DNA of 64,000 bases from assembly GCA_019309485.1 (NCBI GenBank), contig JAFDGC010000005.1:84596-148595 (forward strand). The letters run 5' to 3'. The stretch is from Deltaproteobacteria bacterium. GTDB lineage: Bacteria; Desulfobacterota; Desulfobacteria; Desulfobacterales; UBA2156. Shown one piece after another: positions 28,642 to 37,340 of this stretch; positions within the stretch are counted from its first letter, which is position 1, and every line of letters starts with the position of its first letter. The notes under the pieces are model-generated. The model saw nothing but the letters and a program-made list of their open reading frames with translations, had not been told where the DNA came from and ran no database searches. Made by a program: the position numbers and the translations under genes.

Positions 28642-29601
28642 ATGAATATGGGTACGGAAAAATCCTTGTTGGACCGGGAACTGACACCGCAAATCTGTTA
28701 CGATCTTCTACCGGAATGGAAAGGCCTTGAGATTCAAATCGAGCAACTCAGCGGCGGGATCACCAACAAGCTGTATCGAATTCGATCCGAAAAGGGCGAT
28801 TATACGGTACGCATCTACGGGGATAAAACTGACCTTTTCATCAATCGGGACTACGAGGCCCATACCATCCGGGAGATGTCGAAGATCGGCGTGTGTTCAA
28901 ATCTTGTCAAATTCATGCCTGAACTCGGCGTGACCATCGTCGAATTCATCGGAGATTCCATCGTGTTGACCAACCAGCATTTTCTGGATGCATCCCTTTA
29001 TCCCGAAATCGTGGAGCCGATTCGAAAAATTCATACGAGCGGCGCGACCTTGAAAAAGGTGTTCAACCCTCTCATTGAAGTGATGAAGATGTCGGCCATT
29101 CTCCGGAAGCTGGACGCCCGCTATCCAGAGTTCGATATCGATGGGACCATCGACCGTCTCGTCAAGCTGTCGAGCATCATCAATATTCCGGAATCCGAAT
29201 ACACGGCGTGTCACAATGACCTTCTGGCGGACAACTTCGTTTTGATCAATGAAGACGCCCGGGAGAGATATCCATCTGCCATGTATATCATTGACTGGGA
29301 ATATGCGGGCATGGCCCCGAAGTATTATGACATCGCCGACATGTTTCAGGAAATCCTTGTGCCTCGGGAGGCGGAAAAAAATATCGTCGCCACCTATTGC
29401 CAGGGGGACGCCTTTGAGAGGACGCTTTTTTTCATCGACTTATTCAAGCCCTTCCCGGATATCTACTGGTTCTTATGGAGCCTGATTCAACTCAACATCT
29501 CCAAGATTTCCTTCGATTATTACACCTATGGAAAGGTGAAATATGAAAATGCGATAAACAATCTTGCGATGATCCGTGAAGAATACGGAGTTGCCGTTTA
29601 G
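28642..29601 (+). CDS. Choline/ethanolamine kinase-like phosphotransferase
   Basis: 319 residues, APH/choline kinase fold. N-lobe: LSGGITNKLYRIRSEKGDYTVRIYGD. Catalytic loop (Brenner motif): YTACHNDLLADNFVLI. DFG-equivalent: MYIIDWEYAGMAPKYYDIADMF, a signature of choline and ethanolamine kinases. AAAAGGGGG precedes the ATG at 28642 (an ATG two codons later is also possible). It stands alone between dctP and the transketolase cluster; its link to that cluster is positional only. Confidence 0.88.
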   Translation: MNMGTEKSLLDRELTPQICYDLLPEWKGLEIQIEQLSGGITNKLYRIRSEKGDYTVRIYGDKTDLFINRDYEAHTIREMSKIGVCSNLVKFMPELGVTIVEFIGDSIVLTNQHFLDASLYPEIVEPIRKIHTSGATLKKVFNPLIEVMKMSAILRKLDARYPEFDIDGTIDRLVKLSSIINIPESEYTACHNDLLADNFVLINEDARERYPSAMYIIDWEYAGMAPKYYDIADMFQEILVPREAEKNIVATYCQGDAFERTLFFIDLFKPFPDIYWFLWSLIQLNISKISFDYYTYGKVKYENAINNLAMIREEYGVAV

Positions 29602-29746
29602 GGGAGCGGGCAGGAATCCATCGAATCCAAAAAGGTCGATGTTGCTCGTACCACATGATTTTCCGAATCGCGGGGGGAGTGCAAGCATATACGGATTTTC
29701 GAAGGTCAAGATTGTGTTTTTTTTGAACCGCAACAGCGCGCGCTAA

Positions 29747-29769
29747 CCCCGCCTTGCGGTGCAGCGGGG
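29747..29769 (+). terminator. GC hairpin after the kinase gene
   Basis: CCCCGC and GCGGGG form a stem, extended by AACC/GGTT with a bulge. There is no T-run, so terminator function is uncertain. The remaining 29602-30033 gap holds only the shared operator at 29879. Confidence 0.35.
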
Positions 29770-29878
29770 AGGGTTCAAAAGGCTTGAAGCGCGCGAATAA
29801 GTTTTTCGTTTTTTGAAAAGCAGATTATGCGATCGGATTGTTCTTGACATGACCAACGGCCCTTGGTATTCCCGACCG

Positions 29879-29896
29879 TGTCTATACATCTATAAC
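29879..29896 (+). promoter_or_regulatory. Shared operator/promoter block, site 3 (transketolase operon)
   Basis: TGTCTATACATC followed by TATAAC. It includes GTCTATAC, fitting the GT-x-TA-x-AC HutC operator pattern, directly next to a -10-like hexamer. The -35 region is poor, so an activator or a different spacing may be involved. Confidence 0.55.
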
Positions 29897-30033
29897 ATTA
29901 GACAAAGCCCTGTCTCCGGGGGACAACTCAAGACCGGAGCGAATGAGGCCGGAAGACTTAAAAAACGAAGACCTAAGTCAGCTGAGGGAAGAGATTCCCA
30001 TTGTAGGACCAAGTAACCCATTGGAGGCGATCC

Positions 30034-31926
30034 ATGAAATTTCCCATTGATCTGGATGCATTTCAGCCCTTGTCCTTTTCCACCGCTCAAGGCGAACTCA
30101 CTCCGGAAAACGAATCCCGGCTGCGGGAAAACATCGCATTGGTCCGGGATACCATCGTCTTTTTTACCGCCTTTGCCAATGCCAAGGGACTGGGGGGGCA
30201 TACCGGGGGCGCCTATGACATCGTGCCGGAGCTTTTGATCATCGATGGGTTCATGAAGGGAAGCGATGCGATTTTCCCGGTTTACTTTGATGAAGCCGGC
30301 CATCGGGTTGCCGTTCAGTACCTCATGGCGGTGCTCAACGGGTTCAAACCGCTTGAGTCGTTGCTGCATTACCGGGAATTCGCAAGCGGCCTTTACGGCC
30401 ACCCGGAAAGGGATGATTCGCAAGGGGTCTTTTTCAGTTCCGGGCGGCTGGGACATCTATGGAGCTACGTCAACGGTGTGGCCTCTGCTCACCCGGAAAA
30501 AACGGTGGTCCTGTTCGGAAGCGACGGCTCCCAGCAGGAAGGCGGCGATGCGGAAGCCGCTCGGTGCGCGGTGGCCCAAAACCTCAACGTCAAGCTTCTC
30601 ATCGACGACAATGATGTCACCATTGCCGGGCATCCCAGCCAATATTTAAGCGGCTTCAGCGTGGAACAGACGCTGAAAGGCCACGGAGTGAAGGTGGACA
30701 CGGGCTTGGGTGAAGACCTGCCCGCCCTTTACCGGAGGATCCGCCGGGCGCTGACCACCCCGGGACCGGTGGCCCTGGTGAACAAACGGGAAATGGCCGT
30801 GGGCATTCCCGGACTCGAAGGTTCTCCCAAGGCCCATGACGTCATCTCCGTGGATCTCGCTATGACTTATCTGAAGGAAAGGGGACGCCACGAGGCCGTC
30901 AGGGTCTTGGAAGGGACGACCAAGTCGAAATCCGCCGCGGTGTATCTCGGCAGCACGTCGGAGCAGGGGAAAAACCGGGACGACTTCGGGAAAATCCTCT
31001 GCGAGATTCTCGAGACGATGCCGGACCGAACGTCCAAGGTCCTTGTGGTGGACTCGGATCTGGAAGGATCCTGCGGGCTGCATCACATTCGAAAAGCCTA
31101 TCCCGAGGTGTATGTCTCCGGCGGCATCATGGAACGGAACAATTTTTCGGTGGCCGCCGGTTTTGGATCGGAAACCCAAAGACAAGGGATATACGGAACC
31201 TTTTCCGCCTTTCTGGAGATGGTGGTATCGGAGATCACCATGGCCCGGTTGAACCGGGCCAATGTGCTGGCCCATTTTTCCCACGCGGGTGTTGACGATA
31301 TGGCGGACAACACGTGTCATTTCGGGATCAACAACTTTTTTGCAGACAACGGACTCCCGGAAAACGACCGCACCCGATTGTACTTCCCTGCCGATGCCAA
31401 GCAGATGCGGGCCGTCCTGAAGGCCGTCTTCGGCGATCCGGGACTGCGCTTTGTCTTTTCCACCCGTTCCGCCACCCCGTTCATCCTGAAGGAGAACGGG
31501 GAGCTGCTCTACGACGAATCGTACCGGTTCGTGCCGGGAAAGGATGAACCCATCCGGGAAGGGGATGCCGGGGTGGTTGTCTCCTATGGCGAAATGCTCT
31601 ACCGATGTCTGGATGCCGTGGAACGCTTGAAGACCGAAGATATCCACGTGGGGCTGATCAACAAGCCAACCCTGAACGTCATCGATGAAGAGATGATGGC
31701 GGTCCTGGTCAAAGCCAAGTTCGTTTTGGTGGTGGAGAGTCAAAACATCAAATCGGGACTCGGTGTCCGATTCGGCACCTGGCTTTTGGAAAGGGGCTTC
31801 AAGGGAGCATACGCGCGCATGGGGACGACCAAAGAAGGCCACGGCGGCCTTTCCGAACAGATCCCCTATCAGGAACTCGGGCCGGAGCATGTAAAAGACC
31901 GGATCAAGGCCCTGTGCCGGATATAG
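30034..31926 (+). CDS. Transketolase family enzyme
   Basis: 630 residues; a single chain with both TPP and pyrimidine domains. TPP/Mg motif: VLFGSDGSQQEGGDAEAAR ... KLLIDDNDVTIAG. N-terminal substrate histidines: GGHTGGAYDIVPEL. Pyrimidine domain: GGIMERNNFSVAAGFGSE with catalytic-type glutamate. C-terminal domain: GDAGVVVSYGEMLYRCLDA. It transfers two-carbon ketol units in the usual family, but the sequence departs from housekeeping transketolase, so the substrate may be unusual. GGAGG before the ATG. It is the first gene after operator site 3 and is followed by a GntR regulator and a transaldolase. Confidence 0.85.
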   Translation: MKFPIDLDAFQPLSFSTAQGELTPENESRLRENIALVRDTIVFFTAFANAKGLGGHTGGAYDIVPELLIIDGFMKGSDAIFPVYFDEAGHRVAVQYLMAVLNGFKPLESLLHYREFASGLYGHPERDDSQGVFFSSGRLGHLWSYVNGVASAHPEKTVVLFGSDGSQQEGGDAEAARCAVAQNLNVKLLIDDNDVTIAGHPSQYLSGFSVEQTLKGHGVKVDTGLGEDLPALYRRIRRALTTPGPVALVNKREMAVGIPGLEGSPKAHDVISVDLAMTYLKERGRHEAVRVLEGTTKSKSAAVYLGSTSEQGKNRDDFGKILCEILETMPDRTSKVLVVDSDLEGSCGLHHIRKAYPEVYVSGGIMERNNFSVAAGFGSETQRQGIYGTFSAFLEMVVSEITMARLNRANVLAHFSHAGVDDMADNTCHFGINNFFADNGLPENDRTRLYFPADAKQMRAVLKAVFGDPGLRFVFSTRSATPFILKENGELLYDESYRFVPGKDEPIREGDAGVVVSYGEMLYRCLDAVERLKTEDIHVGLINKPTLNVIDEEMMAVLVKAKFVLVVESQNIKSGLGVRFGTWLLERGFKGAYARMGTTKEGHGGLSEQIPYQELGPEHVKDRIKALCRI

Positions 31927-32016
31927 ACACCGGGATGCAACCTTTTCGGGACCCGCTTTCCGGTTCCGTGCAAACACCGGGGGGCGAACGGCGGGAAAAA
32001 AAAGGATGGATGCACC

Positions 32017-32769
32017 GTGATCATTGTTGACCCCAAGAATCCGATTCCCAAATATCTTCAGATCAGCGCCTGGCTGAAAGAGACGATTCAGCTAGGACGA
32101 TACAAAATCGGCGAAAAGCTTCCGTCTGAAATCGAGTTGTCGCGAATGTGCCGCGTCAACCGCAATACCCTGCGGCAGGCCATCGGGGAATTGACGGCTG
32201 AAGGGTTGCTGCAGAAGGTCAAGGGGGTGGGCACCTTTGTGGCGTCTACGGAAGCGCTCCCCGTCCGGCACAAACTGAACCGGATTTCCAGTTTCCGCCG
32301 GGAGTTGCAGCAGTCCGGAGTGCGCGAAAAGACCCGTCTCCTTGAAAAAGGGTTGGAAACACCCTCAGAAACCGTGGCCAAAAATCTGGCCCTGGATCCA
32401 GGCACGCCGGTTCTTGCCATTCGACGGGTGCGCTCCGGAGACGACCTTCCCCTGATTTACGAAGAGACATACCTGCCGGCGGACCTTTTTGGCGGCATCC
32501 TGGAAATGGACCTCACCGGGTCCATGTACGATATTTTTACCCGGGAGTTCGGTGTGGTTCTGGAGCGAAGCGAACAAACGATCCGGGCGGTGAATTTAAG
32601 TAAAAAGATCGCTTCCCATTTGGGGCTCAAGCCCAACAGCGCCGCATTGTATTCGGAAAGTGTCACCTACAACGACCGGAACATGCCCGTGGAAGTCCTC
32701 TACAGTTACTTCCGGGGGGATAAATACGTCTTTGAAGTGGAATTGGGGCAATACCACCTGACCCCGTGA
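32017..32769 (+). CDS. GntR-family transcriptional regulator, HutC subfamily
   Basis: 250 residues, GTG start at 32017. Winged-helix DNA-binding domain at about 8-76 (NPIPKYLQISAWLKETI; LPSEIELSRMCRVNRNTLRQAI; GLLQKVKGVGTFVAS), then an effector-binding UTRA domain (KNLALDPGTPVLAIRRVRSGD; DLPLIYEETYLP; GLKPNSAALYSESVTYNDRN). HutC-type regulators bind GT-x-TA-x-AC operators, and this pattern is found at 28230 and 29880 and, imperfectly, at 18444. It is likely the regulator of those units. Confidence 0.9.
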   Translation: MIIVDPKNPIPKYLQISAWLKETIQLGRYKIGEKLPSEIELSRMCRVNRNTLRQAIGELTAEGLLQKVKGVGTFVASTEALPVRHKLNRISSFRRELQQSGVREKTRLLEKGLETPSETVAKNLALDPGTPVLAIRRVRSGDDLPLIYEETYLPADLFGGILEMDLTGSMYDIFTREFGVVLERSEQTIRAVNLSKKIASHLGLKPNSAALYSESVTYNDRNMPVEVLYSYFRGDKYVFEVELGQYHLTP

Positions 32770-32835
32770 AAAGCAAAAACCCCTAAAGAGACGAGACGTC
32801 GAAACGCAGTAATCGTTGAGTGAAGGAGGAAATCG

Positions 32836-34035
32836 ATGGAAGAAAAAAATCTGCTCGAAAAACTGGTGGATGTAAGCCCTGGAATGGAAATTTGGTGGGA
32901 TTCATCACCGGTGATTTTTAAAAACTGGTGCCGGAAAATGCTTGAAAAAGCCACTTCCGAAACGCGTCCGGTCCTGGAGCGCCAGTTCGATCGTATGTAT
33001 AACGAAAGCGCCCCTGAAAACCAGCTCTTTCGGGGCGTGACCACCAACCCGCCCCTTTCTTTGCAGGCGATCCAGGATGATCCGCCCTACTGGGAAAAGG
33101 TGGCCAAGGAAATCATCGCCGCACATTCGGGAATCGACAAGGAAACCCTGTTTTGGGAGCTGTATAAAAAGGTGGTCAAACGGGGATCCGACATGTATCT
33201 CCCGCTTTTTGAAAAATCCGGATACAAAGAAGGGTTTTTGTCCGGCCAGGTGGATCCCAGGAGCGTTTTCGACAAAGACGCCATGCTCAAACAGGCCCTT
33301 GAACTGGCCGCCCTCAATCCCAACGTCATGATCAAAGTGCCCGGATCCAAACAGGGATATGAAGTGATCGAAGAATTGACCGCCCGAGGGATCTCCACCA
33401 ATAACACCTTGACCTTTATCCTGCCTCAACTGGTGGATTGTGCCCGCACCGTTGCCAAAGGATTGGAAAAGGCCAAAGCGAACAACGTGGATTTAAGCAA
33501 ATGGCGGTCCGTCATCACCCACATGGAGTCCCGCTATGGCGATCTGGGCGGCCTGCGCGATTTCGCCAAGGAAAAGGGCATTGAGCTGACGGACGGGGAT
33601 GTGCGACTTGCGGAACTGGCCATTTTCAAGAAGGCCTATCAATTCCTCGAAGAGAACAAACTTCCCAGCAAAATGCTCTCCTGCTCCTTGCGGCTCGGTC
33701 CGAAAGTCAATGGAAAAACCCGTATCTGGCACTTGGAGGAAAAGACGGGTGGGGCCATCGTGGTGACCTGTCCGCCGACGTTCATTGATCAGATCATCCA
33801 TTTTGAAGAAGAAAAGGAGATCGTTTACGCGCCGGACCGGATTCATGCGCCGATCCCCAAGGAGGTGATGGACAAACTCATGCGGGTGCCCTATTTCGAG
33901 AGGGCCTATGCCGAAGACGGATACAATCGGGAAGAGTACAATACCCATCCGGCCCTCCAGAGAACGGCGGAGCAGTTTTCAAAGGCCACCGAAGAGATGG
34001 TGGCCTTTGCCGGGAAATGTCTCTATACGGCCTGA
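32836..34035 (+). CDS. Transaldolase family protein
   Basis: 399 residues, longer than usual transaldolases. Family motifs: FRGVTTNPPLSLQAIQD, the Schiff-base lysine in NVMIKVPGSKQGYEVIEEL, and GISTNNTLTFILPQLVDCA. A C-terminal part of about 120 residues (KMLSCSLRLGPKVNGKTRIW onward) is not part of the minimal TalB/TalC core. Strong GGAGG before the ATG. Paired in the same cluster with a transketolase, which suggests carbon skeleton rearrangement of a sugar-like or sulfo/amino-sugar-like compound. Confidence 0.85.
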   Translation: MEEKNLLEKLVDVSPGMEIWWDSSPVIFKNWCRKMLEKATSETRPVLERQFDRMYNESAPENQLFRGVTTNPPLSLQAIQDDPPYWEKVAKEIIAAHSGIDKETLFWELYKKVVKRGSDMYLPLFEKSGYKEGFLSGQVDPRSVFDKDAMLKQALELAALNPNVMIKVPGSKQGYEVIEELTARGISTNNTLTFILPQLVDCARTVAKGLEKAKANNVDLSKWRSVITHMESRYGDLGGLRDFAKEKGIELTDGDVRLAELAIFKKAYQFLEENKLPSKMLSCSLRLGPKVNGKTRIWHLEEKTGGAIVVTCPPTFIDQIIHFEEEKEIVYAPDRIHAPIPKEVMDKLMRVPYFERAYAEDGYNREEYNTHPALQRTAEQFSKATEEMVAFAGKCLYTA

Positions 34036-34080
34036 AATTTTTCGTCGAAGGAGTAAACGACAAAACAAGGAGGTCCTCTC

Positions 34081-35193
34081 ATGCAAGTAGGTGTATTGAA
34101 GGAAATCAAGCGAAAGGAAAACCGGGTGGCCATGACCCCGGCGGGTGTGGAACAAATGATCTCCCGAGGACATAAAATCCTCATGGAAACCACGGCGGGG
34201 GAAGGATCCGGCTTTTCGGACGAGGACTACGAGAAGGCCGGTGCTGCCATCGCCGCCACCCCCAAAGAAGTGTATGATTCCTGCGAAATGGTCATGAAGG
34301 TCAAAGAACCCCTTCCGGTGGAATACGACATGATCCGGGAGGATCAGATCGTGTTCACCTATTTTCATTTTGCGGCATCGGAAGAATTGACACGGGCCAT
34401 GATGAAAGACAAATGCGTTGCCATCGCCTATGAGACCGTGGAGAAGGCGAACGGATCCTTGCCCCTGTTGACACCCATGAGCGAGGTGGCCGGGCGGATG
34501 GCGATCCAGGAAGGAGCCAAATACCTGGAGAAGACCTACGGCGGCAAGGGGGTCCTGCTCAGCGGTGTGCCGGGGGTGGATTCAGGGACCGTTTTGGTCA
34601 TCGGGGGCGGCATCGTGGGCACCAACGCCGCCAAGATGGCCTGCGGGATGGGCGCCCGGGTGTACCTGTTGGACACCAATCTCGACCGGTTGCGATATCT
34701 TTCCGACGTGATGCCCAAAAACTGTTTCGCCCTCATGTCCAATCCCGCCACCATTCGGAGTCTGCTCCCCAAATCCGACCTGGTGGTGGGCGCGGTGCTC
34801 ATTCCGGGGGCCATGGCCCCGAAGCTGGTGACCCGGGACATGCTGGGGCTCATGAAGAAGGGGTCGGTTATCGTGGACGTGGCCATCGATCAAGGGGGGT
34901 GCGTCGAAACGGCCAAGCCCACCACCCACGATGACCCCATTTATGAAGTCGACGGTATCATCCACTACTGCGTGGCCAACATGCCGGGTGCGGTGTCCAT
35001 GACGTCCACCATCGCGCTCACCAACGCCACCCTCCCCTATGCCTTGGAACTGGCGGATAAAGGCTACAAGATCGCCGTCAGGCAAAATCCCGACCTGGCC
35101 AAGGGAGTGAACATCATCGACGGCAAAGTGACGTACAAAGGGGTGGCCGAGGCTTTTGGATTGGAATACACCCCCCTGGATGCCGTTCTGTAA
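34081..35193 (+). CDS. ald: Alanine dehydrogenase
   Basis: 370 residues, normal for Ald. N-terminus MQVGVLKEIKRKENRVAMTP; catalytic lysine in MVMKVKEPLPVEYDMI and histidine in FTYFHFAASEELT; NAD-binding VIGGGIVGTNAAKMACGMGARVYLLD; and MLGLMKKGSVIVDVAIDQGG. It converts L-alanine, NAD and water to pyruvate, ammonia and NADH, or the reverse. AGGAGG precedes the ATG. Its partner in recycling amino groups may be the two aminotransferases downstream. Confidence 0.96.
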   Translation: MQVGVLKEIKRKENRVAMTPAGVEQMISRGHKILMETTAGEGSGFSDEDYEKAGAAIAATPKEVYDSCEMVMKVKEPLPVEYDMIREDQIVFTYFHFAASEELTRAMMKDKCVAIAYETVEKANGSLPLLTPMSEVAGRMAIQEGAKYLEKTYGGKGVLLSGVPGVDSGTVLVIGGGIVGTNAAKMACGMGARVYLLDTNLDRLRYLSDVMPKNCFALMSNPATIRSLLPKSDLVVGAVLIPGAMAPKLVTRDMLGLMKKGSVIVDVAIDQGGCVETAKPTTHDDPIYEVDGIIHYCVANMPGAVSMTSTIALTNATLPYALELADKGYKIAVRQNPDLAKGVNIIDGKVTYKGVAEAFGLEYTPLDAVL

Positions 35194-35260
35194 GGGCTGC
35201 ATCCCCGTCCGCGGGTGGGAACATAACGAAGATGACTTGTATCAGGTAAAAGGAGGAAAA

Positions 35261-36352
35261 ATGGCAAAAGCACTCAAAGACTGGTTTGTCCCGTGGCTGC
35301 TCACGTCCCGGGAATACAACGTCGGCATACTCGACAAGGCCTGGGCCCACCCGGAAAAAGGGCGGCTGATGCTCAATGAAAACCCGATCCCCCCTTCGGA
35401 CAAGGTGGTCCAAGCGGTGGCCGACGCCCTGAAGCACGGAAACTGGTATCCGGACAGTTTTCTCCGTCTCCGGACCAAGATCGGAAACATGTATGGCCTG
35501 GGTCCCGACAATGTGGCGCTGTGCAACGGTTCGTCGGAAACCATCGATGCCATGATGCGGATTTTCCTGAAACCCGGAGACGAGTTTATCTGTTCCACCC
35601 CCACCTTCGAACTTTTTCCGCCCCGGGCGGAATTGTGCGGGGGCAAAGTGGTCCAGGTCCCGGTTCGGGAAGGAGATCTCCAGTACGATGTGGAGGGGAT
35701 GCTCAAAGCCATCAATGAGAAAACCAAGCTCGTTTTGATCATCAACCCCAATAATCCGACGGGGGTCTTCATCGATGACGACGACCTGATCCGGTTCTGC
35801 GAAACCGGCGTTCCTCTGTGCGTCGACGAAGCGTATCTGGACTACAATCCTGACAAGCCTTCCAAGGCGCCCTTGATCAAAAAATACCCACAGGTTTTTC
35901 TTTCGGTGACCTTTTCCAAGGCCTACGGCTTTGCCGGCATCCGCTTCGGATTCGTTCTGGGATCCGAAGAGATGATCGCCGCGTTCAACCGGATGTTTTT
36001 GCCCTGGAACGTGAGCATCATGTCAGCCGCCGCCGCCGAAGCCATTCTCGACAATCCGGAAGAAGTCCAGGCCAAGGTGGCCCACAACAACAAGTGGATG
36101 GCCATTTTTACCGAGGAACTCAAGAAGCTCGGACTCAAGCCGTATCCGGCCAACGGCAATTATATGCTCGTGGACGCCACCATGACGGGGAAGACCACGG
36201 AAGAGATTCTGGCGGCCGCTATGGAGATGGAGCAGATTTTCTTGAAAAAAATCGGAGAGATTCACGGCAAGACGGGTTATTTTCGGGTGACGCCGGGGAA
36301 AGATGAAGAAAACGAGCGTTTCTTGAAGTTCATCCGGGCTTACTTCGGCTGA
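35261..36352 (+). CDS. Class I/II aminotransferase, HisC-like
   Basis: 363 residues from the ATG at 35261, which follows AGGAGG; the frame continues 35 codons upstream over the end of ald. Motifs: RLMLNENPIPPSDKVVQAVADAL, NVALCNGSSETIDAMMRIFL, LVLIINPNNPTGVFID, VDEAYLDYNP and the PLP lysine VTFSKAYGFAGIRFGFVLG. The pattern fits histidinol-phosphate aminotransferase and its relatives. There are no his genes around it, so a different 2-oxo acid or amino-alcohol phosphate is more likely. Confidence 0.88.
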   Translation: MAKALKDWFVPWLLTSREYNVGILDKAWAHPEKGRLMLNENPIPPSDKVVQAVADALKHGNWYPDSFLRLRTKIGNMYGLGPDNVALCNGSSETIDAMMRIFLKPGDEFICSTPTFELFPPRAELCGGKVVQVPVREGDLQYDVEGMLKAINEKTKLVLIINPNNPTGVFIDDDDLIRFCETGVPLCVDEAYLDYNPDKPSKAPLIKKYPQVFLSVTFSKAYGFAGIRFGFVLGSEEMIAAFNRMFLPWNVSIMSAAAAEAILDNPEEVQAKVAHNNKWMAIFTEELKKLGLKPYPANGNYMLVDATMTGKTTEEILAAAMEMEQIFLKKIGEIHGKTGYFRVTPGKDEENERFLKFIRAYFG

Positions 36353-36493
36353 TTACAGAAAACCTCGATTGAATCGCACGGCACCCCGACCATTGCATTC
36401 CCTTTATGGCCGGGGTGCATTATATTCAGGCGTTCCCCCGGGAAAACAAGCCGTGTGGTCGGATTGCATATCATTTCATTCAAGAAGGTCATG

Positions 36494-37339
36494 ATGGATG
36501 TGTATTATATCGATGGAGAATTCGTTACCGAAGACCGTGCGGTCATTTCGGCAAAAGATCTGGCGGTGCTCCGGGGTTTCGGCGTCTTTGACTTTTTGAT
36601 CACCTACAACCGGCGGCCCTTTTATCTGGAAGCCCATGTGCAGCGCCTGAAGAATTCGGCGGAAAAAATCGGGCTCCAACTCAACCATACCGCGGAGGAA
36701 ATCTGCGATGTGGTGAATGAAACGGTCCGCCGCAACAGCCACCAGACGGAATCGAACATCCGGATTGTCTACACGGGAGGCGTGAGCTCGGACGGTGTGA
36801 CGCCGGAGGGAAACGGGAAATTGATGGTGATGGTAACCCCCAAGCTGGAACTCCCGGAATCGTGGTACACGGACGGCGCCAAGATCATCACCTTGAGCAT
36901 CGAGCGTTTCATTCCGGAATCCAAGAGTACCAATTACCTTTCCGCGGTGTGGGCCCTCCAGGAAGCCCATCGGCAAGGGGGCATTGAATCCATTTATGTG
37001 GATCGGAACCGGCGCCTTCTCGAAGGCACCACCACCAATATTTTCTTTTTCAAAAAAGACAAACTGGTGACGCCCAAGTCGGATATCTTGCCCGGAATCA
37101 CCAGGAGCGTGGTTTTAAACCTGGTGAAAGATCGTTTCGATGTGCAACTCAGAGACGTGGATAAGGAAGAAGTCGATTCCATGGAAGAGGTCTTCATCAC
37201 GGCCTCAAACAGGGAAATCGTCCCGGTTGTCACCATAGACGATACCCGTGTCGGGAATGGAAAACCCGGAGAAAGGACCCGGCAGATCATGGCGCTTTTC
37301 CGGGAATATACCACTGCATACGGGCAGCAAAGGGTCTGA
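36494..37339 (+). CDS. Class IV aminotransferase / aminodeoxychorismate lyase-like
   Basis: About 281 residues; start chosen at the ATG 36494, five bases after AAGAAGG (36491 is the alternative). Motifs: VYYIDGEFVTEDRAVISAKDL, VLRGFGVFDFLITYNRR, the PLP lysine in ERFIPESKSTNYLSAVWA, and LLEGTTTNIFFF. D-alanine aminotransferase, branched-chain aminotransferase and PabC share this fold. Being one base before alanine racemase favours D-amino-acid work, but sequence alone cannot decide. Confidence 0.85.
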   Translation: MDVYYIDGEFVTEDRAVISAKDLAVLRGFGVFDFLITYNRRPFYLEAHVQRLKNSAEKIGLQLNHTAEEICDVVNETVRRNSHQTESNIRIVYTGGVSSDGVTPEGNGKLMVMVTPKLELPESWYTDGAKIITLSIERFIPESKSTNYLSAVWALQEAHRQGGIESIYVDRNRRLLEGTTTNIFFFKKDKLVTPKSDILPGITRSVVLNLVKDRFDVQLRDVDKEEVDSMEEVFITASNREIVPVVTIDDTRVGNGKPGERTRQIMALFREYTTAYGQQRV

Positions 37340-37340
37340 G

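Noticed and set aside
29473-29733. 86-residue minus-strand frame after the kinase gene
   Set aside because: Mostly overlaps the kinase gene end; no ribosome site or family resemblance.
30646-31977. 443-residue minus-strand frame opposite the transketolase
   Set aside because: Mirror frame of a GC-rich gene; the plus-strand frame has full TPP-enzyme motifs.
30034-34035. Sulfoquinovose-type transketolase or transaldolase pathway
   Set aside because: The accompanying isomerase, sulfolactaldehyde and sulfonate exporter genes are absent and the known transketolase is split; family similarity is too general to claim it.
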